Assembly (NCBI RefSeq): GCF_900111515.1
Contig: NZ_FOHS01000002.1
Location: forward strand, 124,001 to 188,000
Source: Hymenobacter actinosclerus
Lineage (GTDB): Bacteria; Bacteroidota; Bacteroidia; Cytophagales; Hymenobacteraceae
Reading direction: 5' to 3'
Length of the DNA: 64,000 bases
Below the pieces are notes generated by a model. That model was given only the letters and a program-made list of their open reading frames with translations. It did not search any database and was not told the origin of the DNA. Shown here one piece after another: positions 34,800-44,745 of this stretch; position 1 is the stretch's first letter; the number at the start of each line of letters is the position of its first letter. A program made the translations under genes and the position numbers.

Positions 34800-34870
34800 C
34801 TGCTATTAGCTTCAGAACGGGTGACGTTCACGTCAGCGTAATCAGCGCAAAAATCAGCGCCAATCAGTGA

Positions 34871-36532
<1,662 letters not shown>

Positions 36533-36570
36533 TTAACAGTATTCAGAAAGAGAAAAAAACCGGCGTCGGC

Positions 36571-36861
36571 CTACAGGACGGCGAAAATGTCCGACTCCTT
36601 CATGATGAGCAGATCCTGCCCGTCGACGGTGATTTCGGTGCCGGCGTACTTACCGTAGAGCACCTGGTCGCCGGTTTTCACCTGAGGCTTGATGGTGGTG
36701 CCGTTGTCGGCTACCTTGCCTTCGCCCACGGCTACTACTTCGCCCCGCTGGGGCTTTTCCTTGGCCGTGTCGGGAATGATGATGCCCGATTTGGTTTTCT
36801 CTTCGGCGGCGGCCGGCGCGATGATAACGCGGTCAGCCAGCGGTTTGATGCTAAGCGACAT
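36571..36861 (-). CDS. groS: Co-chaperonin GroES
   Basis: The 96-residue protein has the GroES fold pattern: [22 protein letters not shown] with the mobile loop, [21 protein letters not shown], and [12 protein letters not shown]. It caps GroEL. It is first in the groES-groEL operon. No CIRCE inverted repeat was seen upstream, but repeated TGYCATTCTSTCA-like motifs are present at 36951-37027. Confidence 0.99.
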   Translation of the reverse strand: MSLSIKPLADRVIIAPAAAEEKTKSGIIIPDTAKEKPQRGEVVAVGEGKVADNGTTIKPQVKTGDQVLYGKYAGTEITVDGQDLLIMKESDIFAVL

Positions 36862-36944
36862 AGTGTACGTTTTGGTTGAAAAGTTGAAAGAAACTGGAAT
36901 TACCAGGGGTACCGGCCGTGCTACATCATCTGTGCCAGCCCGCT

Positions 36945-37027
36945 CAAACCTGACAGAATGGACGATTCCGGCCCGTTTTCGGCCAGATTTACCCCAAAGC
37001 GTGTCAGCCGTGGCAGAGAATGGCCAG
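36945..37027 (-). promoter_or_regulatory. Candidate heat-shock control motifs upstream of groES
   Basis: TGACAGAATGGAC (36951-36963) and TGGCAGAGAATGGCCA (37011-37026), read on the minus strand as TCCATTCTGTCA-like repeats, sit in front of groES. A TTTG (36948-36945) and a TAG 21 nt later could form a weak -33/-7 pair. The same motif with TGGCA occurs before miaB. Confidence 0.35.
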
Positions 37028-37112
37028 CCGGAGCCGCCGGGCCGGACAGGTAGGCACGCCGGAGCCGGGCATTTCTACAGAATCCGGGCTGCCGGGGCCA
37101 ACAAAAGCCAAC

Positions 37113-37153
37113 AAAAAAAGCCGGTGGCTTCCCCAAGGAAACCACCGGCTTTC
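37113..37153 (-). terminator. Terminator of the secG transcript
   Basis: AAAGCCGGTGGCTTCC pairs with GGAAACCACCGGCTTT (one wobble) just after the secG stop codon on the minus strand, with a T run. Confidence 0.85.
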
Positions 37154-37174
37154 GAGCCGGATAAACGGGTGTAC

Positions 37175-37546
37175 TTAGTTGGCCGGGGCGGGTGCCGGGG
37201 CTGGGGTAGTGGGAGCCGCTGCCGGGGCGCCGGCGGGCACCGGGGCCGAGGTAGCGGGCATGCGGGTTTCAAGGGCGCGCTGCTGGTTGATGCTGCGTAC
37301 GGGGCCCGACTGCACGTGGCCGCCAACTACGTAGGAGCCCAGGCTGAGCACCATCAGACCGATGGCGAAGCCCCAGGTGAGCTTTTCGAGCAGGTCGCCG
37401 GTGCGCTTGACGCCCATCATCTGGGCCGCGCCGCCGCCCGCGCCGAACTGGCTGGACAGGCCACCGCCTTTGGGGTTCTGGGCCAGCACTACCACGGACA
37501 GCAGCACACAAATAACGAGAATCAGGGCAATGAGAACGTAATACAT
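37175..37546 (-). CDS. secG: Preprotein translocase subunit SecG
   Basis: The 123-residue protein has the SecG pattern: an N-terminal helix (MYYVLIALILVICVLLSVVVLAQ), the conserved NPKGGGLSSQFG loop (about 26-38), a second helix (about 55-75), and an Ala/Pro-rich tail typical of Bacteroidota members. It assists SecYE in protein export. Its ATG lies directly beside the stop of the upstream gene (37547), so the two are translationally coupled. Confidence 0.95.
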   Translation of the reverse strand: MYYVLIALILVICVLLSVVVLAQNPKGGGLSSQFGAGGGAAQMMGVKRTGDLLEKLTWGFAIGLMVLSLGSYVVGGHVQSGPVRSINQQRALETRMPATSAPVPAGAPAAAPTTPAPAPAPAN

Positions 37547-39046
37547 TTACTCCGGGGGTTGTTGCAGTTGTTGGATTTGCTCGGCAAAGTACGCCATTTT
37601 TTCGGGCTGCTTCGCCATCAGCCGCTCATATATTTCGATGGCCTTGGCCGTTTTGCCCTGCCGGACCATGATTTTGGCCAGGCTCTCGGACGCCAGAGCC
37701 GGCGCGGCAGCGTTGCTGCGCACCGACAAATCGGCCTGCTCGGCCGCGGGCAGCGCCACGCCGGCCATGCCCGCCTTGATGCGGGGCTGGGCTTTGAGGA
37801 AACGGTTGATGAGGTCGAGCGAGGAGGGTTTGGGGGCCGGCTGGTGGGCGCGGGCATGGGCCAGCAGCAGGGCATCGGGCTCAAAAAATGCCTCCAGTGG
37901 CAAATCAAGCGTGAAACCGTCAGAGGTGCGGGCCTGCAGGTCGTAGCCCAGGCGGCTGCCGCCGCTCAGGGCGTAGCCCAGTTCAGCATCGGCCCGGAAG
38001 GGGGCGGTAATGCGGGGCGGCGGCGGAGTCCGGAAGGTAGGCAGCTCATCTTCTTCCAGAACAGGGTCCTCGTCTTCCTCTTCGATGCCCGGCAATCGGT
38101 AGCCCGTGGGTTCGGGCAGGCGCGACTCGCCGAGGCCAAACTCGAAGCGGGAAATACCGGCGCCACTCGGCGGACGGATGGGCGGGGCTACAGCCGGCAG
38201 CAGCTCATCAGCAGTTTCAGCCGTCACCGGCGTCGACGCACTGGCGTCAGCTGCTATTGCGGGCTCCTGTGCTTCTTCACCAGTAGTTTCGTCTTCTCCC
38301 TGATCTGCAGCTTCACCAGGGGCTTCCTCAACGGGCTCGTCGGCCGTTGCCTCTGCTTCAGTGGTTACGGGCGCGGCAGCCAACTGTTCGTCCGGCCCGG
38401 CCTCCAACGCTTGGTATGCAGGAGTAGCCTCATCAGCAGGCATTTCTGTTGCTGAAGGCGTAAGCGCGGCTGTTTCAACTGCCTCCGAATCAGCTTCTTC
38501 AACGGCCGATTCTGTGCTTATCGGCTGCCCGGCGGCGTCATCCGTCAGCGGCGTTGCCTCGGTGTCCGGGGCGCTTTCCGGAGCAACGGGGAGGGGCAGG
38601 GGCTCGGGTTCAGCCGGCGTGTCAGCTGCCGGGGCGGTTGCCGAAACGACTTCTACCGCGAATAAATCGGTTTCCGGCGCTGAAACCGGTTCGGCCAGCA
38701 CGGCTGCCGCCAGCACGGTTGGCGCAACTGGTGCTGCCGCAGTAGGGGCTGCTGTTTCGGCCGGGGGAGTTTGTGCCCTGGCACTGGCCGGAACTGGCTC
38801 GGTGATAGGGGCAACGGGGCGCTCCAGCAACTGGCGCAACAGCTCGCGGTCGGTGGCGTAGGTGGCGGCGCGGCGCAGGCGCTGGCCGGCCAGCATGCTG
38901 CCGCGGTCGTGGGCCGTTTTGGCCAGCAGCACGTGGGCCGTCTGGCAGTACGGAAAGGCCGCGGCCAACTGTTCCAGCTCCCGGATTTCATCATCGGAAA
39001 TACCGTTTACGTGGTCCAGTATGCGTAAGAGCGACGCGCGGGTCAT
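37547..39046 (-). CDS. Conserved hypothetical protein upstream of secG, with TPR-like end
   Basis: The 499-residue protein starts with a helical domain (LLRILDHVNGISDDEIRELE, then FPYCQTAHVLLAKTAHD). The middle, about 300 residues, is low-complexity Ala/Pro/Glu/Thr and probably disordered. The C-terminal helices (FLKAQPRIKAGMA; SLAKIMVRQGKTAKAIEIYE) resemble a TPR pair. I recall this arrangement as conserved in Bacteroidota next to secG or lptE but with no assigned role. It abuts secG without a gap. No signal peptide, so it is cytoplasmic. Confidence 0.75.
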   Translation of the reverse strand: MTRASLLRILDHVNGISDDEIRELEQLAAAFPYCQTAHVLLAKTAHDRGSMLAGQRLRRAATYATDRELLRQLLERPVAPITEPVPASARAQTPPAETAAPTAAAPVAPTVLAAAVLAEPVSAPETDLFAVEVVSATAPAADTPAEPEPLPLPVAPESAPDTEATPLTDDAAGQPISTESAVEEADSEAVETAALTPSATEMPADEATPAYQALEAGPDEQLAAAPVTTEAEATADEPVEEAPGEAADQGEDETTGEEAQEPAIAADASASTPVTAETADELLPAVAPPIRPPSGAGISRFEFGLGESRLPEPTGYRLPGIEEEDEDPVLEEDELPTFRTPPPPRITAPFRADAELGYALSGGSRLGYDLQARTSDGFTLDLPLEAFFEPDALLLAHARAHQPAPKPSSLDLINRFLKAQPRIKAGMAGVALPAAEQADLSVRSNAAAPALASESLAKIMVRQGKTAKAIEIYERLMAKQPEKMAYFAEQIQQLQQPPE

Positions 39047-39192
39047 GCGAAATTGCGTAGTAAAGGCAGCCGGCTGAAGGCCCGGAGCGGGCTGCGGGCA
39101 GAAAAATAAAAGGGCGCAGTACCCGGCCGTGGCCGGTCAAGCGGGTTACAACAATACGGCAATTCGGGCATTAAAATGCAGCCCCAACGCAA

Positions 39193-39720
39193 TTACCAGT
39201 TAGCCACCGACTTATTGAAGGCCTCGGTGATGAGGTTGCGAAAGAGCTCGTTGAGCGCCGTCTGGTCGCTGTTGACGCTGGCAATGTCGCGGGTGGCGGG
39301 GAAGGAGCGGGTCGTTTGCAGGGTCTGCTCGAAGTCCTGCTTGGGGTCTTTGCTGTTGGTGAATTTCACCCGCACCTGAATAGTAAGCTGGTTGGCGCCC
39401 GCCTGATCGACGCCGTTGGTCTGCTGGATGGCGGCTGGGGCGAAATCGTAGGCAATCAGCTGACCCTCAAACTGCAAATCCCCGTCGCGGGGCACAAGCT
39501 TGAGGCTGGTGTTGCGCTGGAAGTAGTCCTTGAAGCTCTCGGTAAACTGCTGCGACAGAAATGAAGGCCCGTTGCTGGCGTTATTGGCAAACGTGGCAAT
39601 GGAAATCGTTTTAACAGTAGGGTCAATATTGGTCCCGCTGAACGAGTACACGCTGCAACCAGCTAAAAAGCTACAAGCTATCAGCTGCAAGCTGCAAGCT
39701 ATGAGCCGCAACCAAGTCAT
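39193..39720 (-). CDS. lptE: LptE-family outer-membrane lipoprotein
   Basis: The 175-residue protein has a lipobox (FLAGC, Cys about 21) and the LptE-like core: SFSGTNIDPTVKTISIATFAN, LSQQFTESFKDYFQRNTSLKLV and a C-terminal helix. With LptD it inserts lipopolysaccharide in the outer membrane. The signal peptide (RLIACSLQLIACSF) is encoded by AGCTGCAAGCT-type tandem repeats that recur upstream in inverted orientation (39746-39777). ATG 39720 is chosen as the signal-peptide start. The sigma-54 activator gene ends 61 nt upstream on the same strand. Confidence 0.88.
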   Translation of the reverse strand: MTWLRLIACSLQLIACSFLAGCSVYSFSGTNIDPTVKTISIATFANNASNGPSFLSQQFTESFKDYFQRNTSLKLVPRDGDLQFEGQLIAYDFAPAAIQQTNGVDQAGANQLTIQVRVKFTNSKDPKQDFEQTLQTTRSFPATRDIASVNSDQTALNELFRNLITEAFNKSVANW

Positions 39721-39777
39721 GGGGATGGTAATCCGCGTGTTAGGGGCTTGCAGCTTGCAGCTTGCAGCTTGCAGCTC
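39661..39777. repeat. AGCTTGCA/TGCAAGCT repeat pair flanking and entering lptE
   Basis: The right part (39746-39777) is a tandem array of GCTTGCA heptamers. The left part (39661-39700), inside the lptE signal-peptide sequence, contains the complementary AGCTGCAAGCT units. The two can pair as an imperfect hairpin spanning the lptE start codon. Confidence 0.7.
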
Positions 39778-39781
39778 AAAA

Positions 39782-41104
39782 TTACGCTTGTTCCAGATCA
39801 TACTGCTTGAGTTTGCGGTAGAGGGTGCGCTCGGAGATGCCCAGGTCGTGGGCGGCGTATTTGCGCTTGTTGTGGTGCTTTTTGAGGGCTTTGATAATCA
39901 TTTCCTTTTCCTTGGCCTCCAGGCTAAGGGTTTCTTCCTCCGTCTCGTGGGCAATGTCCTCCACGCGCTGCACTTCTTCCTCCTCGTACTCGGTGTCGTC
40001 GTCGCTTAGCTCGCGCGAGCTGATGATGTATTCGTTGCTGCCACCCTCCGAGCGCAGCGGCCGGCCGCCGGCCGCCTCGTAGGGTGTCATGGCCGTGGTG
40101 CTGAACAGGTGGCTGTTCTGGCGCAGCAGCTCCTGGGTTTCGTGGGGGCGCTGACCGGTAGCCAGCTCCAGCACCAGCTTTTTGAGGTCGGTCATGTCGC
40201 GGCGCATGTCGAAGAGCACCTTGTAGAGCAGGTCGCGCTCCGAGTAGCTGTTGCCGGCTCCGTCGGTGGCGCCGGTGCCAGCGGCGTGCACCAGCATGGG
40301 CAGGCGGCTGCTCTGGTCGGCGGGCAGGTACTGGCGCAGGCGGCGGGCATCCACCTCGCGGTCCGTCTCCAGCACCGACATCTGCTCGGCCACGTTCTTG
40401 AGTTGGCGGATGTTGCCGGGGAACCGGAACCGCTGCAAATCCTGCACCGCCTCGGGCGTCAGGCTGATGGGCTTGACGCGGTATCGGTCGGAAAAATCGG
40501 TGGCAAACTTTCTAAACAGTAAGTAGATATCATCGCCCCGGTCACGTAACGGTGGAACCGTAATCGGCACCGTGTTGAGGCGGTAATACAGGTCTTCACG
40601 AAAGCGGCCCTCGCGCACGGCGTCGAGCAGATTCACGTTGGTAGCGGCCACTACGCGCACATCGGTCTTCTGCACCTTACTGGAGCCCACGCGGATAAAC
40701 TCGCCGTTTTCGAGCACCCGCAGCAGTCGGGCCTGGGTGCCGAGGGGCATCTCGCCAATTTCGTCGAGGAAGATGGTGCCGCCGTTGGTTACCTCAAAGT
40801 AGCCCTTGCGGGCCTCCTGGGCGCCGGTAAACGAGCCCTTCTCGTGGCCAAACAGCTCCGAATCGATGGTGCCCTCGGGAATGGCGCCGCAGTTGATGGC
40901 AATGAACTGCCCGTGCTTGCGGGGCGAAAGCGCGTGGATAATCTTGGAAAACGACTCCTTGCCGGAACCACTCTCGCCCGTTATCAGCACCGTCATATCA
41001 GTCGGGGCCACCTGCGCCGCCACCTGAATGGCATAGTTGAGCGAAGGCGCGTTGCCAATAATGCCGAAGCGCTGCTTGATAGATTGTATTTCGGAAGGTG
41101 TCAA
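39782..41104 (-). CDS. Sigma-54-dependent transcriptional activator (Fis family)
   Basis: The 440-residue protein has no receiver or sensor domain. It begins directly with the AAA+ domain: Walker A TGESGSGKE (about 42), the sigma-54 contact loop GSFTGA (a GAFTGA variant), the Walker B motif IFLDEIGEM and the RFPGNIRQL block. A disordered acidic linker precedes a Fis-type HTH at the C-terminus (KYAAHDLGISERTLYRKL, about 418). It should activate sigma-54 promoters when expressed. It is the sole sigma-54 regulator in the window and lies just upstream of lptE on the same strand, possibly in one transcript. Confidence 0.93.
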   Translation of the reverse strand: MTPSEIQSIKQRFGIIGNAPSLNYAIQVAAQVAPTDMTVLITGESGSGKESFSKIIHALSPRKHGQFIAINCGAIPEGTIDSELFGHEKGSFTGAQEARKGYFEVTNGGTIFLDEIGEMPLGTQARLLRVLENGEFIRVGSSKVQKTDVRVVAATNVNLLDAVREGRFREDLYYRLNTVPITVPPLRDRGDDIYLLFRKFATDFSDRYRVKPISLTPEAVQDLQRFRFPGNIRQLKNVAEQMSVLETDREVDARRLRQYLPADQSSRLPMLVHAAGTGATDGAGNSYSERDLLYKVLFDMRRDMTDLKKLVLELATGQRPHETQELLRQNSHLFSTTAMTPYEAAGGRPLRSEGGSNEYIISSRELSDDDTEYEEEEVQRVEDIAHETEEETLSLEAKEKEMIIKALKKHHNKRKYAAHDLGISERTLYRKLKQYDLEQA

Positions 41105-41106
41105 TT

Positions 41107-41142
41107 TAGTTGTCGGTTGTTAGTTGTCCGTTGTCAGTTTGG
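41107..41142. repeat. TTGTTAGTTGTC-type repeat, left copy
   Basis: Tandem GTTGTC/GTTGTTAG units. They are inverted relative to the ACTAACAAC units at 41572-41606, so the pair brackets the broken four-helix-bundle gene. Confidence 0.65.
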
Positions 41143-41562
41143 TATGGGACAGCATCCTCATGCGCTTGTGACGATGGTGCAAGCGTGCGGTAGTACCGAA
41201 TGAATCCCTGCAGCAGCTTTTTGCAGTCCTGAATAGCTGTCAAAACAAGCTGCAATTGGTCAGTGGATATATTCAGTGGATATATAATGCTGGTCAGTTG
41301 CCAGATAACATTGCGTTTCCACTTCGAATAAGGAACCCCGGGCAATAAATAAGAACTGGAGAGTGTCACGGGTGTGTTGCCGTCCACAGCCTTCGGCGAT
41401 GTTGGAGGGAATAGAAACAGCAGCCCGCCGCAGCTGATTGCTCAAACCGAAAAGTTCTTCCTTCGGAAAGCACTTAGTCAGTTCATAGACAGTACCAACC
41501 AAAGCCCTGCTTTTCTGCCAGACAACAAGCTCGGTGTAGGACCTTTCAGCGCTATTCTCCAT
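41109..41562 (-). pseudogene. Four-helix-bundle (23S rRNA IVP-type) protein gene, broken by a 13-bp tandem duplication
   Basis: The frame from ATG 41562 reads as a TIGR02436-like four-helix-bundle protein: TELVVWQKSRALVG, FPKEELFGLSNQLRRAAVSI, PSNIAEGCGR. It is then thrown out of frame at about 41273 and stops. The expected C-terminus (DQLQLVLTAIQDCKKLLQGF) continues in the next frame to about 41109. TCAGTGGATATAT occurs twice in tandem (41260-41272, 41273-41285). Deleting one copy restores one frame reading HYISTDQLQL, so the break is a recent slippage event. Intact homologues are about 115-120 residues. The gene sits in a repeat-flanked insert between miaB and the activator gene. Confidence 0.85.
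41260..41285. repeat. 13-bp tandem duplication that breaks the four-helix-bundle gene
   Basis: TCAGTGGATATAT is repeated exactly twice, adding 13 bp and shifting the reading frame. Confidence 0.95.
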
Positions 41563-41571
41563 ATCCAAAGA

Positions 41572-41606
41572 TGACTAACAACTAACAACGAGCAACTGAC
41601 AACTAT
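41572..41606. repeat. ACTAACAAC-type repeat, right copy
   Basis: Tandem ACTAACAAC and CAACTGACAACT units, inverted relative to the 41107-41142 copy. The right edge runs up to the miaB stop codon (41603). Confidence 0.65.
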
Positions 41607-43066
41607 CCGATGGCTTCGCCCAGCAGCGTGTTGGTCGTCGACTCATTAACCAATACGTCAACGTAGTCGCCCTTCTTGTAGTGTTTTTTGGGGAAGATGA
41701 TGACCTGGTTCTGGCTGTTGCGGCCGCTGAGGTGCTCGTCGCTGCGCTTGGAGAAGTTTTCGGCCAGCACGCGGTGCACCTGGCCCACGGCGCGGGCGTT
41801 TCGCTCGCGGCTGTGGTCTTTCTGCAGGGCAATTACTTCGGCCAGGCGGCGCTTTTTTACCTCCAGCGGCACATCGTCTTCGAGCTTGCGGGCAGCCAGC
41901 GTGCCGGGGCGCTCCGAGTAGAAGAACATGAAGGCCATGTCGTAGCGCACCAGCTCCATCAGGCTGAGCGTGTCCTGGTGCTCTTCCTCAGTTTCGGAGC
42001 AGAAGCCCGAAATCATGTCGGTTGAAATGGCGCAGTCGTCGCCCAGGATGCGGCGGATGGCCTGCACGCGCTCCTCGTACCAGGGCCGGTCGTAGGTGCG
42101 GTTCATCAGGGCCAGCACCCGCGAGTTGCCGCTCTGGGCCGGCAGATGAATGTATTTGCAGATATTCTCGTGCCGCGCCATGGTGTGCAGCACCTCGTCG
42201 GTAATGTCTTTGGGGTGGGAGGTGGAGAAGCGCACCCGCAACTGGGGGCTTACCAGGGCCACCTGCTCCAGCAGCTGGGCGAAGTTGACCTGCTCGGTGC
42301 CGTCTTCCGAGGCCCACTTGTAGGAATCCACGTTCTGGCCCAGCAGCGTCACTTCCTTGTAGCCGGCCGCTACTAGGTCCCGGGCCTCGCGCACGATGCT
42401 ATGGGCGTCGCGGCTCCGCTCGCGGCCCCGGGTGAAGGGCACCACGCAGAACGAGCACATGTTGTCGCAGCCGCGCATGATGCTGATAAAGGCCGTGATG
42501 CCGTTGGAGTTGAGGCGCACGGGCGTGATGTCGGCGTAGGTTTCCTCGCGGCTCAGCAGCACGTTCACGGCTTTCTGGCCGCCGTCAATCTGCCGGATAA
42601 GCTGGGGCAGGTCGCGGTAGGCATCGGGGCCCACGACGAGGTCGACGAGCTTTTCTTCCTCCAGAAACTTGCTTTTCAGGCGTTCGGCCATGCAGCCGAG
42701 CACGCCCACCAGCATGCCGGGCCGGCGTTTTTTGTAGCTGTTGATTTGCGAGAGGCGCATGCGCACGGTCTGCTCGGCCTTCTCGCGGATGGAGCAGGTG
42801 TTAAGCAGCACCAGATCGGCCTGGTCGAGCGAGTCGGTCGTGTCGAAGCCCTCGTCGAACAGGATGCTCGACACGATTTCGGAGTCGGAGAAGTTCATCT
42901 GGCAGCCGTAGCTTTCCAGGTAAAGCTTGCGGGCGCGGCCGGTGCGGGTGGCCGGGTTCACACGCACCTCGCCCGAGGGCGTGTCGGCGTGGGTCACGGC
43001 GTCGGGGCTGGGCGCGGGCAGGGTGGGCGTGTCGAGGAAATCTAAGGTAATCAGCGGTTGGGCCAT
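41603..43066 (-). CDS. miaB: tRNA-2-methylthio-N6-dimethylallyladenosine synthase
   Basis: The 487-residue radical-SAM methylthiotransferase has the N-terminal cluster cysteines in [17 protein letters not shown] and GVLGCMAER. The radical-SAM motif is [10 protein letters not shown] (about 201), followed by [11 protein letters not shown]-terminal TRAM domain binds tRNA. It converts i6A37 to ms2i6A37 with two Fe-S clusters. About 45 extra N-terminal residues precede the family core. The MiaE-like hydroxylase gene at 52249 could act on its product. Confidence 0.96.
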   Translation of the reverse strand: MAQPLITLDFLDTPTLPAPSPDAVTHADTPSGEVRVNPATRTGRARKLYLESYGCQMNFSDSEIVSSILFDEGFDTTDSLDQADLVLLNTCSIREKAEQTVRMRLSQINSYKKRRPGMLVGVLGCMAERLKSKFLEEEKLVDLVVGPDAYRDLPQLIRQIDGGQKAVNVLLSREETYADITPVRLNSNGITAFISIMRGCDNMCSFCVVPFTRGRERSRDAHSIVREARDLVAAGYKEVTLLGQNVDSYKWASEDGTEQVNFAQLLEQVALVSPQLRVRFSTSHPKDITDEVLHTMARHENICKYIHLPAQSGNSRVLALMNRTYDRPWYEERVQAIRRILGDDCAISTDMISGFCSETEEEHQDTLSLMELVRYDMAFMFFYSERPGTLAARKLEDDVPLEVKKRRLAEVIALQKDHSRERNARAVGQVHRVLAENFSKRSDEHLSGRNSQNQVIIFPKKHYKKGDYVDVLVNESTTNTLLGEAIG

Positions 43067-43111
43067 CGGGTAAGCCTTTTTCAGGCAGCAGCTTCACAAT
43101 TCAGAGAACCG

Positions 43112-43152
43112 CAAAGGTAGGGTTTTCGGGGTGAAAAATGACAGAATGGCAG
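43112..43152 (-). promoter_or_regulatory. miaB promoter with TGCCATTCTGTCA motif
   Basis: On the minus strand TACCTTTG (43119-43112) lies 46 nt before the ATG. TGCCATTCTGTCA (43151-43139) sits at the -33 position. The same 13-mer with one change is upstream of groES, which suggests shared heat-shock-type control. Confidence 0.45.
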
Positions 43153-43164
43153 GAAAGGTGAGCT

Positions 43165-43320
43165 GGTGAAATGGTGAAATGGTGAAATGGTGAGATGGTG
43201 AGATGGTGAGATGGTGAGATGGTGAGTTTGATGTTCCAGGGGCCTGATTGCGCTACTTGCCCCATTAGGCCCCCAAAACATCAAACTCACCATTTCACCA
43301 TTTCACCATCTCCCTATCTC
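43165..43320. repeat. GGTGARAT tandem repeat and hairpin
   Basis: Seven 8-bp units (GGTGAAAT x3, GGTGAGAT x4) run from 43165 to 43220 and continue into GGTGAGTTTGATGTT. The complementary AACATCAAACTCACCAT occurs at 43277-43293, followed by more TTTCACCA units. The inner loop has a GGGGCCT/AGGCCCC stem. The right arm ends inside the pabB stop codon (43314-43316). Confidence 0.85.
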
Positions 43321-44588
43321 ACCTCGGCCCCCAGCACCTCCAGGATAGCCCGGGCTTTGAGCAGGCACTCGGCGTACTCGCGCTCGGGCACCGAGTCGTA
43401 GGTGATGGCCGAGCCGACCTGGAAGCTGAGGTGGCCCGTGTCAGAACGGTATTGCAGGCTGCGGATGACGACGTTGAAATCGAAGTCGCCGCTGGGCCAG
43501 ATGAGGCCCAGCGAGCCGCTGTAGAGGCCCCGGCGGCGGTGCTCGTAGTGCTCAATGAGCTGCATGGCCCGGATTTTCGGCGCGCCAGTCATCGAGCCCA
43601 TCGGGAAGGTGGCCCGCAGCACGGCGGCCACCCCGAGGCCGGGTTGCAGCCGGGCCGTGATGCTGGAAATCATCTGCCAGACGTGGCGGAAGGGGTAAAG
43701 GCCGAACAGCTCGGGCACCTGTACGGTGCCGGTCTGGGCCACCCGGGCGAGGTCGTTGCGCACCAGGTCCACGATCATCAGGTTCTCGGCGCGCTCTTTT
43801 TCGTCTTGCAGCAGGGTCTGGCGCTGGATTTCGTCTTGCTCGGCCGTGGCTCCGCGAGCAATGGTGCCCTTAATAGGCTGGGAAAGGAGCGCAGCGTCAG
43901 TGCGACGCACGAACCGCTCGGGCGAGGCGCAGAGCAGGTAGTGGCTTTCGTGCCGCAGAAAGCCCGCGAACGGGGCCGGCGAGGCAGCGTTGAGACGCTC
44001 GAACAGATCCACCGGGTCCAGCTGCCCGGCGTCGGCCGTGAATTCCTGGCACAGGTTCAGCTCGTATACCTCGCCGTTGAGAATGTCCTCGCGCACGGCT
44101 TCCACGGCCCGCAGGTAGTCGGCCTTGGGCATCCGGGGCCTCACGGCCGCCACGGCCGGGGGCGGCACCGGGGGCAGGGGAGTGGCCGCAATGGCGGCCA
44201 GCACGCCCGCCGTTTCGCCATGCAGGTGCAGGGCTTCCGCCTCCCATATCAGCCAAGTCTGGGGCCGAAAGAAGTGCAGGATGGGCCAGGCCAGGTCGCT
44301 GGGGTTGGTGCTGATAAGCGCCTCCAGCTCATCCTTTACTTCATAGCCGATAAATCCGCAGGCCGGTGCCACGCTGCCGGCGCCGTCGGCCAGCCAGGCC
44401 TCCAACTCACCCAGGTTGCGCGGGGCATCCGGCGCCGCCGCGGCCACGGCCAGCACCCGCCGGAACGGCCCACTCGGGTAGATCAGGTCGTTGGGCTCGT
44501 AATAGGCACAGTACGCGAAACCGGAAGCCCAGCGCAGGGCGCGGGCGCGGAAATCGGGGGGCAGCTGAGTAAGGGGGACGGTCAACAA
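43314..44588 (-). CDS. pabB: Aminodeoxychorismate synthase component I (PabB) or anthranilate synthase I-like
   Basis: The roughly 424-residue chorismate-binding enzyme has the conserved C-terminal blocks: GEVYELNLCQEF, LLCASPERFVRR, QPIKGTIARG (about 238), LMIVDLVRNDLARVA, MISSITARL, FPMGSMTGAPK (about 330) and GLYSGSLGLI. The motif PIKGTIARG supports a PabB-type enzyme in folate synthesis; no pabA is adjacent. There is no ATG at the 5' end. TTG at 44588 is taken because it lies four bases after a TATTTTTA element; TTG 44585 is equally possible. The last residues (GAEVR) and stop lie inside the GGTGARAT repeat. Confidence 0.88.
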   Translation of the reverse strand: MLTVPLTQLPPDFRARALRWASGFAYCAYYEPNDLIYPSGPFRRVLAVAAAAPDAPRNLGELEAWLADGAGSVAPACGFIGYEVKDELEALISTNPSDLAWPILHFFRPQTWLIWEAEALHLHGETAGVLAAIAATPLPPVPPPAVAAVRPRMPKADYLRAVEAVREDILNGEVYELNLCQEFTADAGQLDPVDLFERLNAASPAPFAGFLRHESHYLLCASPERFVRRTDAALLSQPIKGTIARGATAEQDEIQRQTLLQDEKERAENLMIVDLVRNDLARVAQTGTVQVPELFGLYPFRHVWQMISSITARLQPGLGVAAVLRATFPMGSMTGAPKIRAMQLIEHYEHRRRGLYSGSLGLIWPSGDFDFNVVIRSLQYRSDTGHLSFQVGSAITYDSVPEREYAECLLKARAILEVLGAEVR

Positions 44589-44592
44589 GGCG

Positions 44593-44600
44593 TAAAAATA
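44593..44600 (-). promoter_or_regulatory. Possible -7 element of pabB
   Basis: TATTTTTA on the minus strand resembles TAnnTTTG and is followed by CGCC and then the TTG start, giving a possible leaderless transcript. Confidence 0.3.
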
Positions 44601-44745
44601 CGATGGGGAGCGGGGACGAGAAATGCCCCCTCGCCGTCCCAGGGCTGAAGCCCAGGGCTATTCAGCGAACAGGAGCGAGTGACGGTGCGGCCCACCGGCT
44701 GCTACGTAGCCCAGGGCTTTAGCCATGGGACGCTGGACCCGAGTG

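Larger units (their letters stand above)
36862..37174. other. groES upstream region
   Basis: This 313-nt stretch holds the secG terminator at its right end and the groES control region. No open gene is supported. It lacks a CIRCE element. The TGACAGAATGG motifs are described separately. Confidence 0.5.

Noticed and set aside
36862..37174. CIRCE operator upstream of groES
   Set aside because: No TTAGCACTC-N9-GAGTGCTAA was found by eye in this region.
43165..43320. CRISPR-like array
   Set aside because: Units are 8 bp without spacers; this is a minisatellite, not a CRISPR array.
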